Assembly: GCA_934747805.1 (NCBI GenBank)
Contig: CAKVHC010000007.1
Coordinates: forward strand, 1 to 53,548
DNA from: an uncultured Clostridia bacterium
GTDB lineage: Bacteria > Bacillota > Clostridia > Christensenellales > UBA1242
DNA: 53,548 nucleotides
Direction of reading: 5' to 3'
Shown: positions 15,602 through 23,944 of the stretch, in pieces
How the letters are laid out: every line of letters begins with the position of its first letter
Position numbering within the stretch: position 1 is the first letter of the stretch
The notes under the pieces: model-generated
What the model was told of the DNA's origin: nothing
What the model saw: the letters and a program-made list of their open reading frames with translations, nothing else
Database searches by the model: none
Position numbers and translations under genes: made by a program

Positions 15602-16276
15602 ATGGAAAATAATAAAAGTTTAAACAAATCAAATACGAGCAAAAAAATATGGAAGTCAATTGCATATGTTGTTTGCGTGGTGTTAGGTTTGTTGGTTATC
15701 ATGGTTGCCAGTTTCAATATTGTGTACATGCGAACTTTGGTGTATGGAAAGTCGATGCAGCCGTTGTATAACGCAAATGTCACCACAGATGCCGATGCTG
15801 GAGATACCGTTTTGGTCAACCGATTTGCAAAAGGCAAAGTGGGTGACATAGTGGTTGCCGATGTCGATTGGGGCTTTGGCGGAGAAACGGTGACTGTCAT
15901 CAAAAGGATAGTTGCGGTTGGCGGCGACCGTCTGCGATTCGTGGATGACGGCGGAAACGTTGTGTTGTATAAAAACGAAGCCATATTCACGGAGAGTTAT
16001 ATCAACTCGACTCAGAATAAAGAGTATTCAAACTGGCAGACATTAGTACGTGACAAGCATGACGAATACACGTTTGACGAACATGGTTGCTTGATTGTGC
16101 CAGACGGCGAAGTGATGCTATTTGGCGACAATCGTGAACATTCGGATGATTCGAGCAAATTCGGCAGTGTTAGTAAAAAGTGTATCATTGGCAGAGTGGA
16201 TTACTGCATAGGCCGGAAGGACAGTGCAAAGGGAAGATTTTTAGAACTAATTTATCACCTGTTAATCGTAAAATAA
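15602..16276 (+). CDS. lepB: Signal peptidase I (Ser-Lys type)
   Basis: A 224-residue type I signal peptidase that cleaves N-terminal signal peptides outside the membrane. One N-terminal membrane helix (about 18-40) precedes the catalytic Ser51 in YGKSMQP and Lys101 in VIKRIVAVGGD. The conserved FGDNREHSDDSSKFGSV block follows. This is the bacterial Ser-Lys dyad type, unlike the SipW-type enzyme at 45.2 kb that uses Ser-His. The ATG at 15602 has only a weak purine stretch upstream. An 8-codon upstream ORF begins at ATG 15586 and ends at 15612, overlapping this start in another frame; it may be chance. Ends in a bidirectional terminator shared with radC. Confidence 0.93.
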   Translation: MENNKSLNKSNTSKKIWKSIAYVVCVVLGLLVIMVASFNIVYMRTLVYGKSMQPLYNANVTTDADAGDTVLVNRFAKGKVGDIVVADVDWGFGGETVTVIKRIVAVGGDRLRFVDDGGNVVLYKNEAIFTESYINSTQNKEYSNWQTLVRDKHDEYTFDEHGCLIVPDGEVMLFGDNREHSDDSSKFGSVSKKCIIGRVDYCIGRKDSAKGRFLELIYHLLIVK

Positions 16277-16308
16277 AAAGGAAGATTATTTGTCTTCCTT
16301 TTCTTTTT
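16275..16308. terminator. Bidirectional terminator
   Basis: AAAAGGAAGA (16276-16285) pairs with TCTTCCTTTT (16293-16302), with T-rich tails on both strands. The radC stop codon lies in the loop. Confidence 0.8.
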
Positions 16309-17110
16309 CAAACTTTAAATTATCTTTCGATTTGTCTTCGCCATAAGGCACTTGATTTTGACGCATAGTGCCGAACTGCTTGAATACACCCATTTCGTCG
16401 AATATGTGGACGAAGCTTTTATGTCTGCCGTCAAGAACGCCTTCATCACGATATGAGTAGTGATTGGTTTGGCTGACAATGATGTGATCTTGAAAATGAA
16501 TGCCGCTCATCATACACGCCAGTTGCAATGTGTTGGTCGCCACATCGTCCATGTGTGACGGCGTGGCTAAGCCGTTTGGATGAGTGTGAAATATGATTAC
16601 AGCTGTGGCATTGAGTGCACGAACTTTATCGTAAATAATGTTGATGTCGAATTCCAACTGAGTTGGACTGCTAGACGGGTTCTCAATTACGCCAATGACT
16701 TCACTCTTCGGATTCAAGCACACGACATAAAGTGTTTCGGTGTTGCCTAGCAAAAAGTGGTTTCTAAAATAGTCGACTGCCTGAACGGTGGTCGTTATAA
16801 CAGGCTTGACTTTCTTCTTGCCTTGAGAATATTTCTCAAATATGTAAGGCAAGTTTTTGAGTAAGAAAGCAGTGTGCTCACTGACACCATTTACCGAGCA
16901 AAGAGCGGCAGTTGTTTGACCCAACACTTCGCTAAAACCGCCAAATTTGTCTATTAAGTTGTGAGCAAGAGCATTTGTATCTTTGTAAGGAATGCAATAA
17001 CCTAAAATTATTTCAAGAATCTCGTGGTCGGGCAAGTTCTTAATGCCGAGCTGCTCTGCACGTTCCTTTAATCTCTGTCTATGCCCTGCGTGAATATTAT
17101 CTTTTGCCAT
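16286..17110 (-). CDS. radC: RadC-like JAB-domain protein
   Basis: A 274-residue protein with an N-terminal helix-hairpin-helix-like part (about 10-95: LPDHEILEIILGYCIP, then LCSVNGVSEHTAFLL) and a C-terminal JAB/MPN metalloprotease-fold domain. The JAMM-type motif is complete: His175 and His177 in HTHPNG, Ser185 and Asp188. Despite the name, RadC proteins have no proven repair role; JAMM folds usually act on isopeptide bonds or as nucleases. It has a short, charged C-terminal tail. A TTGCAT-17-TATAAT promoter lies just upstream. The M60 peptidase gene lies 62 bp upstream on the same strand without a clear terminator, so some read-through is likely. Confidence 0.9.
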   Translation of the reverse strand: MAKDNIHAGHRQRLKERAEQLGIKNLPDHEILEIILGYCIPYKDTNALAHNLIDKFGGFSEVLGQTTAALCSVNGVSEHTAFLLKNLPYIFEKYSQGKKKVKPVITTTVQAVDYFRNHFLLGNTETLYVVCLNPKSEVIGVIENPSSSPTQLEFDINIIYDKVRALNATAVIIFHTHPNGLATPSHMDDVATNTLQLACMMSGIHFQDHIIVSQTNHYSYRDEGVLDGRHKSFVHIFDEMGVFKQFGTMRQNQVPYGEDKSKDNLKFEKEKEDK

Positions 17111-17140
17111 ACATTCTCGCCGTTTCAGACTTTCTTGTTT

Positions 17141-17169
17141 ATTATATCACAGTTTTATGATTTATGCAA
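17141..17169 (-). promoter_or_regulatory. radC promoter
   Basis: On the minus strand, TTGCAT (17164-17169), a 17-bp spacer and a perfect TATAAT (17141-17146). Confidence 0.65.
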
Positions 17170-17172
17170 ATT

Positions 17173-20100
17173 TTAAATGGAGTTTTGGCTGTGGTTATTA
17201 CGCTTTTTGTGTTTAAGGAATATATACACAATAACGCCAGCAATCAACGCAACGCCAGCACCTACGCCGACGTACAAATATACTCGGCTTGGGTGCACCA
17301 AAATTTGCAAACTGTAGCTTGTTTGGTTGCCGTCACTGTCTGTTACGATATAGTTTACATAATAACTGCCAGATTTCTTCAGATTTAGATTTGTCTGGAT
17401 TTGGACATTTTCGCTTTTTGACTCGATTAAAAAGTCTTCATAGTCGCTTATGGAAATGAGAGAGTATAAGTCAATCGTCTTTTTGCCATAAATGTTTATC
17501 TTATCCGACTTAGACGTTATTTGTGGTTTGCCTCCACGCTTTAGTGTGGCGATTAACTCGTCATATTGTGTGCGGTCAGCGATATGCAAATTGTTGTAGG
17601 CAGTGATGATTTTAAGTTTTGTGGCGGTGTTTTGTTCACGGTTTTCGAGTTCGTCTTTAGTCACACTGGCAATGTAGTTATCAATTTGGCTTTGCAAATA
17701 AGTTTTTAATTCGTCATAAAGCACTTGTTTAGTGTCAAAGTCGGTTTTATTTACTAGTTTCAATCCGTCGGCAGTGAGTTCGTATTCTATGTTGTTCTCA
17801 GTCATTCTATAGTCATTAATCATCCGCCCTGTGTGGTTGGAATAGACGTTCACGTTTTGTGGTCGCATTGAGTAGATGCTAATTTTGTAGCCATATTCAA
17901 GCCTTAGTATTGGATTGGTTAGAGTTAATTGTGAAAAATACTCAGAACCTTTCACTTCAAGTTTGTCAATCACAGTCGATTTGTCTGCGTTGTAAATTGT
18001 GACAGAAGCGAAAACTGTGTCTTTTTTGTCCTCACTTTTCCACTCGTTAGTTTGGTTGCCTAGATCAGCGCCACCCAAAGTGATAGTGGCGAGTCTGTTT
18101 TGATCACTCAGTGAGAGAGTGTAGCCAAAAGTATTATATATTCCCTTTATTCCAATTCTTGTATAATGCTCGATGGCGGTGTCAAGACGTGAGTAGTCAT
18201 AACTAATGTTGTTCAGTTCTTGACGAATGTCGAGGGTGCAGAGTGGGGTGCTGTAGTCAAAGTTGGTGGCCAGACGCAACATATATCTGTCTGCAGGAAG
18301 ATTAGTAAAATCGAGAGTGTTTGAGCCAATTTTCACAATGCGTACGATTTTGCCATTTTTAGTGAGTGCCACGTTTTTGTTTTTAATCGCATTTATGTCA
18401 TCAATGTTAATAGTGACCTTCAGGTCGCCTTTGATATCGTACTTTTTTAGAATGCTATCCACAATCAGTGAATAATTTGTGGATATGTTTTCGCCTTGTT
18501 TAATTTTTGTAAGACTGTCAGAGTTTACGCTGTCAGCAAGGATCATATAGCTTGTCAGATTGCGTGACATAATGTCCTTTTCCACCGCTGGTGTTAGTGG
18601 CATTGTCCATGCTTTTAAATAGGATATAATATTGGCGTTATACTCATCGGCAAAGAACATAGCGTACACGTCAGGGATAGTGTATAAATTAGTGTTTTTG
18701 TTGTTAGCGTAGACCAAACTACGATAGTAACTAAACAATTTGCCGTATGTAACTCCACCTTCAAAATTATCTAGTAGGTTTACTATGCAGTACAACTTTT
18801 CCTGCACATTGGTGTATGTGCCGTCGTTATTGTTGAAAATGTCATCTCCATTCAAGCGTTTTTGGTTGCGAGCGGTCTCTATTTTGTCCAGACTTCCGCC
18901 CATCCAATCGCCAGCGGCTTTGTAAAGCGTTTTGTCTACCTGAACGTAGTGAGCCAATATGTTGTTGCCAGTTTCGTTCAAACAGATATTCACGTTAGCT
19001 GCATTTCCACGTCCGAGTTGCCCTTGATATCCGTGTCCGATTTCGTGAAGCGTGCCCCAGCCATAGTGGAAGAGAGCGGCGGCGGATGCACTGCCAACTG
19101 CAATGTGATTGCCGTTGTAATAAGCGCCCGCACTAGTATTGGCATTTGCTTTTGCCAAATATTTTACACGTACGTTTTGGTCGGTAATTTTGGTTGGTTT
19201 GAGTGAGAGCCCAATCATCTCATCCATGCGATTTACGACGGCGAGATAGTATTCGAGGTAGGCGTCAAGTGACGGTAGCAGCGAACCAGTAGTAGTTTTG
19301 TTTTTGTCTGGCAACCCATCTATGTCGGCAAATGGCGTCACCACCATTAATGCCTCGCCGTCAATAATGCCAAATGAATTCTGTGACGAGCGCCAATTGG
19401 ATTTGAATGTGTCTTCATTGTCCTTGTAATGATAATAATCAACTGGCTTTACGTCGTCCTTGAAATTAAGTTCGATTTTGTACGTTTTGTCTAGTGCAAC
19501 TCCTTGTGATTGCACAGAACTAGTTACAAGCGGAACGCTGTCATAACTTACGCCATTGTTCACGTTTTTAATCGTTTGATATGTCTTGGAATTATAGTTT
19601 ATTGTCATTCCGCTTTCACGAGTGGAATAATTGTTTAGGCAATTTATTGCAATATTTTTATCCGATTCTAGTACCTTTATTTTTGCACTGGAATTGGCTG
19701 GCAGATATATGCCTAAAATTTGGCGGTCACCTGAATGGCATCGACCCACGCCAATCATGTCTAAATTCCACGTTGATGGCAAAGTGTAGAGCGTGCGAAC
19801 GATAGTACATTCTTTCTCGGCCTTGTCTAGCACGGTGACAGGTACAGTGATTTCCGTTTTGTTGTAGTGCGAGTCGAAGACGACATATTTAATTTTGTAT
19901 TTGCCTGCACGATTGGGCGTCACGTTGTTGTACGTGCATTTAATTTTGTGACTCAGGTCGCCGTCTTCAAAATCTTTTGCAAAAATGCGAAAACGACTGT
20001 CATTGATGTCAAATCTGTCCGTGACATTTTTGTCAATAGTAATCTCAGTCGCACCATAGAAAACAGGCTTGTTTTTAACACTATAATATGACCCATCCGC

Positions 20101-20202
20101 CAGCGGATAATCGTTTTTGGGTCGGGCAAAAACAAGTGGCAAACATAAGAAAGGAAGCAATGCCACAATGCCAAAAATTATCAATTTCTTTTTCATACTC
20201 AT
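17173..20202 (-). CDS. Membrane-anchored M60-like zinc metallopeptidase
   Basis: A secreted protein of about 1009 residues. A signal peptide lies at the N-terminus, then an Ig-like domain of the DUF5011 type (about 45-130, with the pattern NRAGKYKIKYVVFDS). The M60-like/enhancin gluzincin domain (about 135-620) carries HEIGH with zinc ligands near 386 and 390 and the distal glutamate near 410 in NETGNN. Helical and beta regions follow, a second Ig-like domain (about 905-970), and a C-terminal membrane helix with a basic tail (KHKKR). M60 enzymes cleave glycoproteins, chiefly mucins, so host-mucin attack is a reasonable inference. The first in-frame ATG (20211) overlaps the TATAAT box; the start is placed at 20202, 7 nt after the -10 box, implying a leaderless mRNA. 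ATG 20196 is the alternative. Confidence 0.85.
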   Translation of the reverse strand: MSMKKKLIIFGIVALLPFLCLPLVFARPKNDYPLADGSYYSVKNKPVFYGATEITIDKNVTDRFDINDSRFRIFAKDFEDGDLSHKIKCTYNNVTPNRAGKYKIKYVVFDSHYNKTEITVPVTVLDKAEKECTIVRTLYTLPSTWNLDMIGVGRCHSGDRQILGIYLPANSSAKIKVLESDKNIAINCLNNYSTRESGMTINYNSKTYQTIKNVNNGVSYDSVPLVTSSVQSQGVALDKTYKIELNFKDDVKPVDYYHYKDNEDTFKSNWRSSQNSFGIIDGEALMVVTPFADIDGLPDKNKTTTGSLLPSLDAYLEYYLAVVNRMDEMIGLSLKPTKITDQNVRVKYLAKANANTSAGAYYNGNHIAVGSASAAALFHYGWGTLHEIGHGYQGQLGRGNAANVNICLNETGNNILAHYVQVDKTLYKAAGDWMGGSLDKIETARNQKRLNGDDIFNNNDGTYTNVQEKLYCIVNLLDNFEGGVTYGKLFSYYRSLVYANNKNTNLYTIPDVYAMFFADEYNANIISYLKAWTMPLTPAVEKDIMSRNLTSYMILADSVNSDSLTKIKQGENISTNYSLIVDSILKKYDIKGDLKVTINIDDINAIKNKNVALTKNGKIVRIVKIGSNTLDFTNLPADRYMLRLATNFDYSTPLCTLDIRQELNNISYDYSRLDTAIEHYTRIGIKGIYNTFGYTLSLSDQNRLATITLGGADLGNQTNEWKSEDKKDTVFASVTIYNADKSTVIDKLEVKGSEYFSQLTLTNPILRLEYGYKISIYSMRPQNVNVYSNHTGRMINDYRMTENNIEYELTADGLKLVNKTDFDTKQVLYDELKTYLQSQIDNYIASVTKDELENREQNTATKLKIITAYNNLHIADRTQYDELIATLKRGGKPQITSKSDKINIYGKKTIDLYSLISISDYEDFLIESKSENVQIQTNLNLKKSGSYYVNYIVTDSDGNQTSYSLQILVHPSRVYLYVGVGAGVALIAGVIVYIFLKHKKRNNHSQNSI

Positions 20203-20209
20203 AGTTATC

Positions 20210-20239
20210 ATTATATCATATATGAGTCCAAATTGAAAA
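20210..20239 (-). promoter_or_regulatory. Promoter giving a leaderless M60 peptidase mRNA
   Basis: On the minus strand a perfect TATAAT (20210-20215), with a weak TTTTCA 18 bp upstream (20234-20239). The ATG at 20202 begins 7 nt after the box, the same spacing as at the LTA synthase gene. Confidence 0.6.
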
Positions 20240-20304
20240 CTGCTGAAAATCTTTGTTTTTATTTTTTTAAAAAAATTTTTTTTGAAAAAATTTTTAAATA
20301 AAAT

Positions 20305-20333
20305 TTGCCTACATTCTGTGTCTATGCTATAAT
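20305..20333 (+). promoter_or_regulatory. Promoter of the gene at 20352
   Basis: TTGCCT (20305-20310), a 17-bp spacer and a perfect TATAAT (20328-20333), then AAGGAG at 20340-20345. A very A/T-run-rich block (20255-20300) lies just upstream and could act as an UP-like element. Confidence 0.7.
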
Positions 20334-20351
20334 TAATATAAGGAGATAAAA

Positions 20352-21209
20352 ATGAAATTATTAACTAACTTAATAAAAGCCATTCTTTCATTAGCGTTGA
20401 TATTCGTAATCTTGGCTGTTGGTGTATACATCTTTGTACGTGCGAAGTACGGCATTGACCTATGGAATACTGTTGGACAATTAAAAACTATTAGCAAGAA
20501 GGTGGACGAGAGCGAGATGTGTCCAGACGCTTTTGTAATCGGCGACTACACTTCGATGCAGACTGTTGTCAACGCATCAGTTGAGGGGCTTGTTGGTGGT
20601 GATGAAGAAGCAGGCTTCACAATTTTGTTTGAATCATTGCCAAGCGAAATGACCTCAATCATATCTTTGACAGATAAACAAGTTGGTGCATTGGCTGACG
20701 TTGTTATGAAAAAGCAAGTCAACAGCAAAATCACCATTGCAGACAAGGATATCGATGTTGTTTTGAAACAAATCAAATTTGACACAGACTCAAATGGCGT
20801 GACTGCATTTAACACAGTCGTACGTTTGGACTTGACTCCATTCAAAGACGAAATGAACAAATTCCCATTGAAATATTTGAAAAAGTATGTGCCACAATAT
20901 TTATACGTTTCTTCCACAGTGAATGTCACTAAGGGCGAAACAGCTTTCAGCTACAAGATTGAGCACAACGCTCTCACAATCAACAAACTCAGTGCAGACA
21001 AAACAGAAGATTTCTTCAAAACTTTGAACAAAGCTTTGAAAATAGGCAGCGCACAAGACTTGAACAAGAAGATTGGCGACGTTGTGGTTGGCTCACTCAT
21101 TGGCAGTGAATCTCAAACTGGTTTAGCTTATTCACTAAAACCAATCGGGGCAACAGATTATGCCTTCACTAAAGTTGGTGATGTAAACTATTTCGTAGTT
21201 AACAAATAA
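20352..21209 (+). CDS. Membrane-anchored extracytoplasmic protein, unknown
   Basis: A 285-residue protein with an N-terminal signal-anchor helix (about 8-30) and no lipobox, so probably a single-pass protein with its bulk outside. The outer part alternates helices and beta strands (for example NSKITIADKDIDVVLKQIKFD, YLYVSSTVNVTKGETAFSYKIEHNAL). No family recognised. AAGGAG lies 6 nt upstream of the ATG; the gene has its own promoter and a clean terminator, so it is monocistronic. It is divergent from the M60 peptidase gene, with the two promoters about 100 bp apart. Confidence 0.7.
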   Translation: MKLLTNLIKAILSLALIFVILAVGVYIFVRAKYGIDLWNTVGQLKTISKKVDESEMCPDAFVIGDYTSMQTVVNASVEGLVGGDEEAGFTILFESLPSEMTSIISLTDKQVGALADVVMKKQVNSKITIADKDIDVVLKQIKFDTDSNGVTAFNTVVRLDLTPFKDEMNKFPLKYLKKYVPQYLYVSSTVNVTKGETAFSYKIEHNALTINKLSADKTEDFFKTLNKALKIGSAQDLNKKIGDVVVGSLIGSESQTGLAYSLKPIGATDYAFTKVGDVNYFVVNK

Positions 21210-21216
21210 GGACAAT

Positions 21217-21245
21217 AAAAAAAGGTGCGAATGGCACCTTTTTTT
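21217..21245. terminator. Bidirectional terminator
   Basis: AAAAAAAGGTGC pairs with GCACCTTTTTTT around a 5-nt loop, between convergent genes. Confidence 0.9.
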
Positions 21246-21250
21246 GTTTG

Positions 21251-22699
21251 CTATTTATTTTGAGTTACGTCAGTGACAACTGGCTTTGCAAACTTGTCAC
21301 TAATTTTGTATATCAACTGAATGGCGAAGAAGAGTATTACGCAAACAGCGACGAACACAAGGTAGACAATCAGTTGTAAAACAGGGTAGAATGTGGCATT
21401 GCCAATGTGGAAATTTATGTCGAACAGTTTTTGAGTGAATGGCAGAAGTGCGACGGCCTCATCTGGCACTAGCATAAACATGTAGTTGGCTTCGTAGAAG
21501 TCGTTGCCAGTACGCACCTTGATTGCATTGAACCAAGAACCCAGTAGCAAAACGAACACAAAGTAAATGGTGAAACCTATTAAGCAATCTCGCAAGGCGT
21601 ATTTATCAAGTCGTGGGAAAATTTTGAACATAAGGGCGAGCACTGGAACGATGAGAACGTTGCTATGCTCGAATATAAAGTGCATATTGTAGAGATAGAA
21701 TAGCCCCTCACCGTCAAGGTTTGGCATTGCCATGGCGAAGATTACGCCAACGACATTGATGATGACAGTGAAATTGAATATTCGTTTGTTGCGAGTGATG
21801 AGCGAAATGAGAATGAGGAACGCACCAATATTGCACAACTGCAAAGGCAATCGATAAAGGTTGATGCTAATGGCAGAGAACATTTGAGTGTACTGCATCA
21901 CAAGGGATAGTGACAACACAAAGAGTAAAACCATTTTGGTGTCCGTGTCTTTGTTCTTGAAAATGTAGTAAAGTGCGACTATTGTGCAGATCACAATGAA
22001 CAGCCAGCCGAAATGTACGATTCCAAAAGGCATGAAGATTAAGTTTGAATAGCCGAATAAAAATTGTGGAACATAGATTGGCAAAGCACAGAAAGTGATG
22101 AAAGGAATAGTTAGGAAGAAATTGAGATATTCACGTTTGTCTTTGAAATTGAACATATGCTTTTCATTGACTGCGAGAACGATTGGAATGCAGAGTTGCA
22201 ATGTAAGTATGATGCCGAACCAAATGCTTCTGAACGTGTGACTTAGTAAGAAATTTTTGAATCCTTGACTTATCACCGAGATAGAATTAAGTCCACGACC
22301 AATAATATTAGTAAAGTCCGCCATATATTGATTGTAGAAGAACAGAGAAGCAATAGTAATCCCCCCCCCATAGAAGATTGCTATATTTCTGATGGTGCGG
22401 TTCTTATAAAATACTGCAATAGGCAAAACAATAAAGTTAACAATCGACAGCCAACGAATGATTACATATCCTACATTGATATCCATTCGTGCCAAGTCTT
22501 CTTGTGAATAGCACAACTTGAATGCATCAGGCAACAATAAAGATAATATCATCAAACTAGCATAGACCACAACGCAAATCTTTAAAATGCGGTTGGTGAT
22601 GCGAGTGAATTTCTCGCTATTTTTAAAACACGTAAACTTGAGAATGCTGAATGTTGCGACGATTACGGCAACTACGCATGATAGAATTATGTGAAACAT
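21251..22699 (-). CDS. YwaF/TMEM164-like integral membrane protein with G9 tract
   Basis: A 482-residue polytopic membrane protein with 12 or more hydrophobic segments. The second half carries YwaF/TMEM164 family marks: YRLPLQLCNIGAFL, a segment VIFAMAMPNLDG, and FIFEHSNVLIVPV with the conserved His. Bacterial members are uncharacterised; the eukaryotic relative TMEM164 is an acyltransferase for ether lipids, so lipid acyl transfer is possible but unproven. It is longer than usual (about 230-250), with an extra N-terminal half. Codons 111-113 (GGG GGG GGG, nine G at 22361-22369) form a homopolymer that a one-base slip would turn into a frameshift. AGGAGG lies upstream of the ATG. It follows the second YwaF-like gene by 8 bp, so the two form an operon. 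Confidence 0.7.
   Translation of the reverse strand: MFHIILSCVVAVIVATFSILKFTCFKNSEKFTRITNRILKICVVVYASLMILSLLLPDAFKLCYSQEDLARMDINVGYVIIRWLSIVNFIVLPIAVFYKNRTIRNIAIFYGGGITIASLFFYNQYMADFTNIIGRGLNSISVISQGFKNFLLSHTFRSIWFGIILTLQLCIPIVLAVNEKHMFNFKDKREYLNFFLTIPFITFCALPIYVPQFLFGYSNLIFMPFGIVHFGWLFIVICTIVALYYIFKNKDTDTKMVLLFVLSLSLVMQYTQMFSAISINLYRLPLQLCNIGAFLILISLITRNKRIFNFTVIINVVGVIFAMAMPNLDGEGLFYLYNMHFIFEHSNVLIVPVLALMFKIFPRLDKYALRDCLIGFTIYFVFVLLLGSWFNAIKVRTGNDFYEANYMFMLVPDEAVALLPFTQKLFDINFHIGNATFYPVLQLIVYLVFVAVCVILFFAIQLIYKISDKFAKPVVTDVTQNK
22361..22369. repeat. Nine-base C/G homopolymer inside a coding region
   Basis: Nine consecutive C on the plus strand (G on the coding strand), encoding Gly-Gly-Gly at residues 111-113 of the YwaF-like protein. 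Such a run is unusual in this AT-rich sequence and is a slippage-prone site. Confidence 0.9.
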
Positions 22700-22707
22700 T
22701 TTTCCTC

Positions 22708-23430
22708 CTAAAATTCTTTAACCTTGTAATTTTTAAATATTAGTGACAATAGATAGAATATGACCGCAAGTATTGGTGCAAATGGCAATAGATATACAAA
22801 CGGAATTGGAATAAGCTGATACATTGGACCCAAAACCATAATTCCGCCCGGATCCATTGTGTATGAATGATTGTGTGGTCCAGAGATCATACAGCCGTTG
22901 AATAAATAGTTTACTACAAATGCGGACAAGAAATACAAAAGCATTGTCAAAATGACTGGGATAATGTACTCTTTGCGTGGCTTGAACCAGCGAGCTGAAA
23001 TCATCATAAATGTGATTGCCACCACTAAGAAGTGGTCGAGCCAAAAGTTAAGTGTAACAACTGAATACCACATTGAGTTTTCGACATCACTCGTGTATGA
23101 AACAAATGTCGACATAGCTGCAAACATTGAGAAGTAGAAGAGATATTGTCTGGCCAACTCGTTCTTCTTAATTAAACACAATGGCAACAAAATGAAATTG
23201 AAATTGCAAACTTGGAACATTTGTAGAAAGAAATTTTCAAAGTCGACTGTCGTTCCGTATCTTGTCAGGTGTAGAAATAGAATGCCAATCATACATAGCC
23301 CAACTGACGAGTGTATGATTATGCGTTGCCATTTGTAACTGACGTGAGATACCAGCACACACAGCCCAACTATTAAGACAGCAGATACGACGACCATCAT
23401 TATGTGGGCAATGCCCCCGATTGTCATCAT
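22708..23430 (-). CDS. YwaF/TMEM164-like integral membrane protein
   Basis: A 240-residue membrane protein with about seven helices, the usual size of the YwaF family. Family-like blocks: FFLQMFQVCNFNFILLPLCL, LNFWLDHFLVVAITFMMI with the conserved His, and the C-terminal NYLFNGCMISGPHNHSY followed by a Pro-rich segment before the last helix. Function unknown; a lipid-related enzyme by analogy with TMEM164 is possible. The start is at the first of two adjacent ATG codons, with GGAG 7 nt upstream. It is the first gene of a two-gene operon with its larger paralogue, which begins 8 bp later. Confidence 0.7.
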   Translation of the reverse strand: MMTIGGIAHIMMVVVSAVLIVGLCVLVSHVSYKWQRIIIHSSVGLCMIGILFLHLTRYGTTVDFENFFLQMFQVCNFNFILLPLCLIKKNELARQYLFYFSMFAAMSTFVSYTSDVENSMWYSVVTLNFWLDHFLVVAITFMMISARWFKPRKEYIIPVILTMLLYFLSAFVVNYLFNGCMISGPHNHSYTMDPGGIMVLGPMYQLIPIPFVYLLPFAPILAVIFYLLSLIFKNYKVKEF

Positions 23431-23615
23431 AATGTAACTCCAAATCTATTAGTTTCATTGTATCAATATATGTAAATTCTGTCAAACAAAAGTTGCCATA
23501 TTTCGACATTATGTAATATGCCACCCACAAAATATGTGATATCAGAATCCTTCTCGGAAAACATGAAAATGTGTTTTCAACTTGCTTTATTTACTATACA
23601 TTGAATAAAGCAAAT

Positions 23616-23656
23616 AAAAAAAACTCTTGCAATGTGAATGTACACGCAAAAGTTTT
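23616..23656 (-). terminator. Terminator of tRNA-Arg(ACG)
   Basis: On the minus strand, AAAACTTTTGC pairs with GCAAGAGTTTT (one wobble) and is followed by a long T-run. Confidence 0.75.
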
Positions 23657-23686
23657 GAATCTCCTAAACTAAACTAGGACTTTTTG

Positions 23687-23763
23687 TGGTGCGCCGTGGG
23701 AGATTCGAACTCTCGACCTTTGGTTCCGTAGACCAACGCTCTATCCAGCTGAGCTAACAGCGC
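23687..23763 (-). tRNA. tRNA-Arg (anticodon ACG)
   Basis: A 77-nt cloverleaf: acceptor GCGCTGT/ACGGCGC (one wobble), D-arm GCTC/GAGC, anticodon stem TTGGT/ACCAA with loop CTACGGA (anticodon ACG), T-arm GAGAG/CTCCC (one G-U wobble) with TTCGAAT, and an encoded A plus CCA end. A34 is expected to be edited to inosine to read CGU, CGC and CGA. Confidence 0.95.
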
Positions 23764-23944
23764 ATATATATTCACTAATGATTTTACTCATTAGGTGCTA
23801 TTATTCTAACTCAAAAAAAATGGTTTGTCAATAATCTGTTGCAAATTTCACAAAAAAAATGAATTGTTTTTGTTTTGATAGGCATTTACACATACATGCA
23901 TTGACAAAAGATAGTGAAATGGCTAGAATAAGGGTGGAGAAGAT

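Larger units (their letters stand above)
23431..23944. other. Intergenic region containing tRNA-Arg(ACG)
   Basis: Besides the tRNA gene and its terminator it holds a 7-bp inverted repeat CTAATGA/TCATTAG (23774-23796 area) between the tRNA and its likely promoter region. The stretch 23800-23940 is AT-rich with no recognised element apart from the ribosome binding site region of the next gene (GGTGGAGAAG). Confidence 0.5.

Noticed and set aside
15586..15612. Eight-codon upstream ORF before signal peptidase I
   Set aside because: It has no ribosome binding site and no conserved feature; kept only as a remark in the signal peptidase entry.
21251..23430. The two YwaF-like ORFs as one gene split by a frameshift
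   Set aside because: The second has its own AGGAGG site and ATG, and both carry complete sets of membrane helices.
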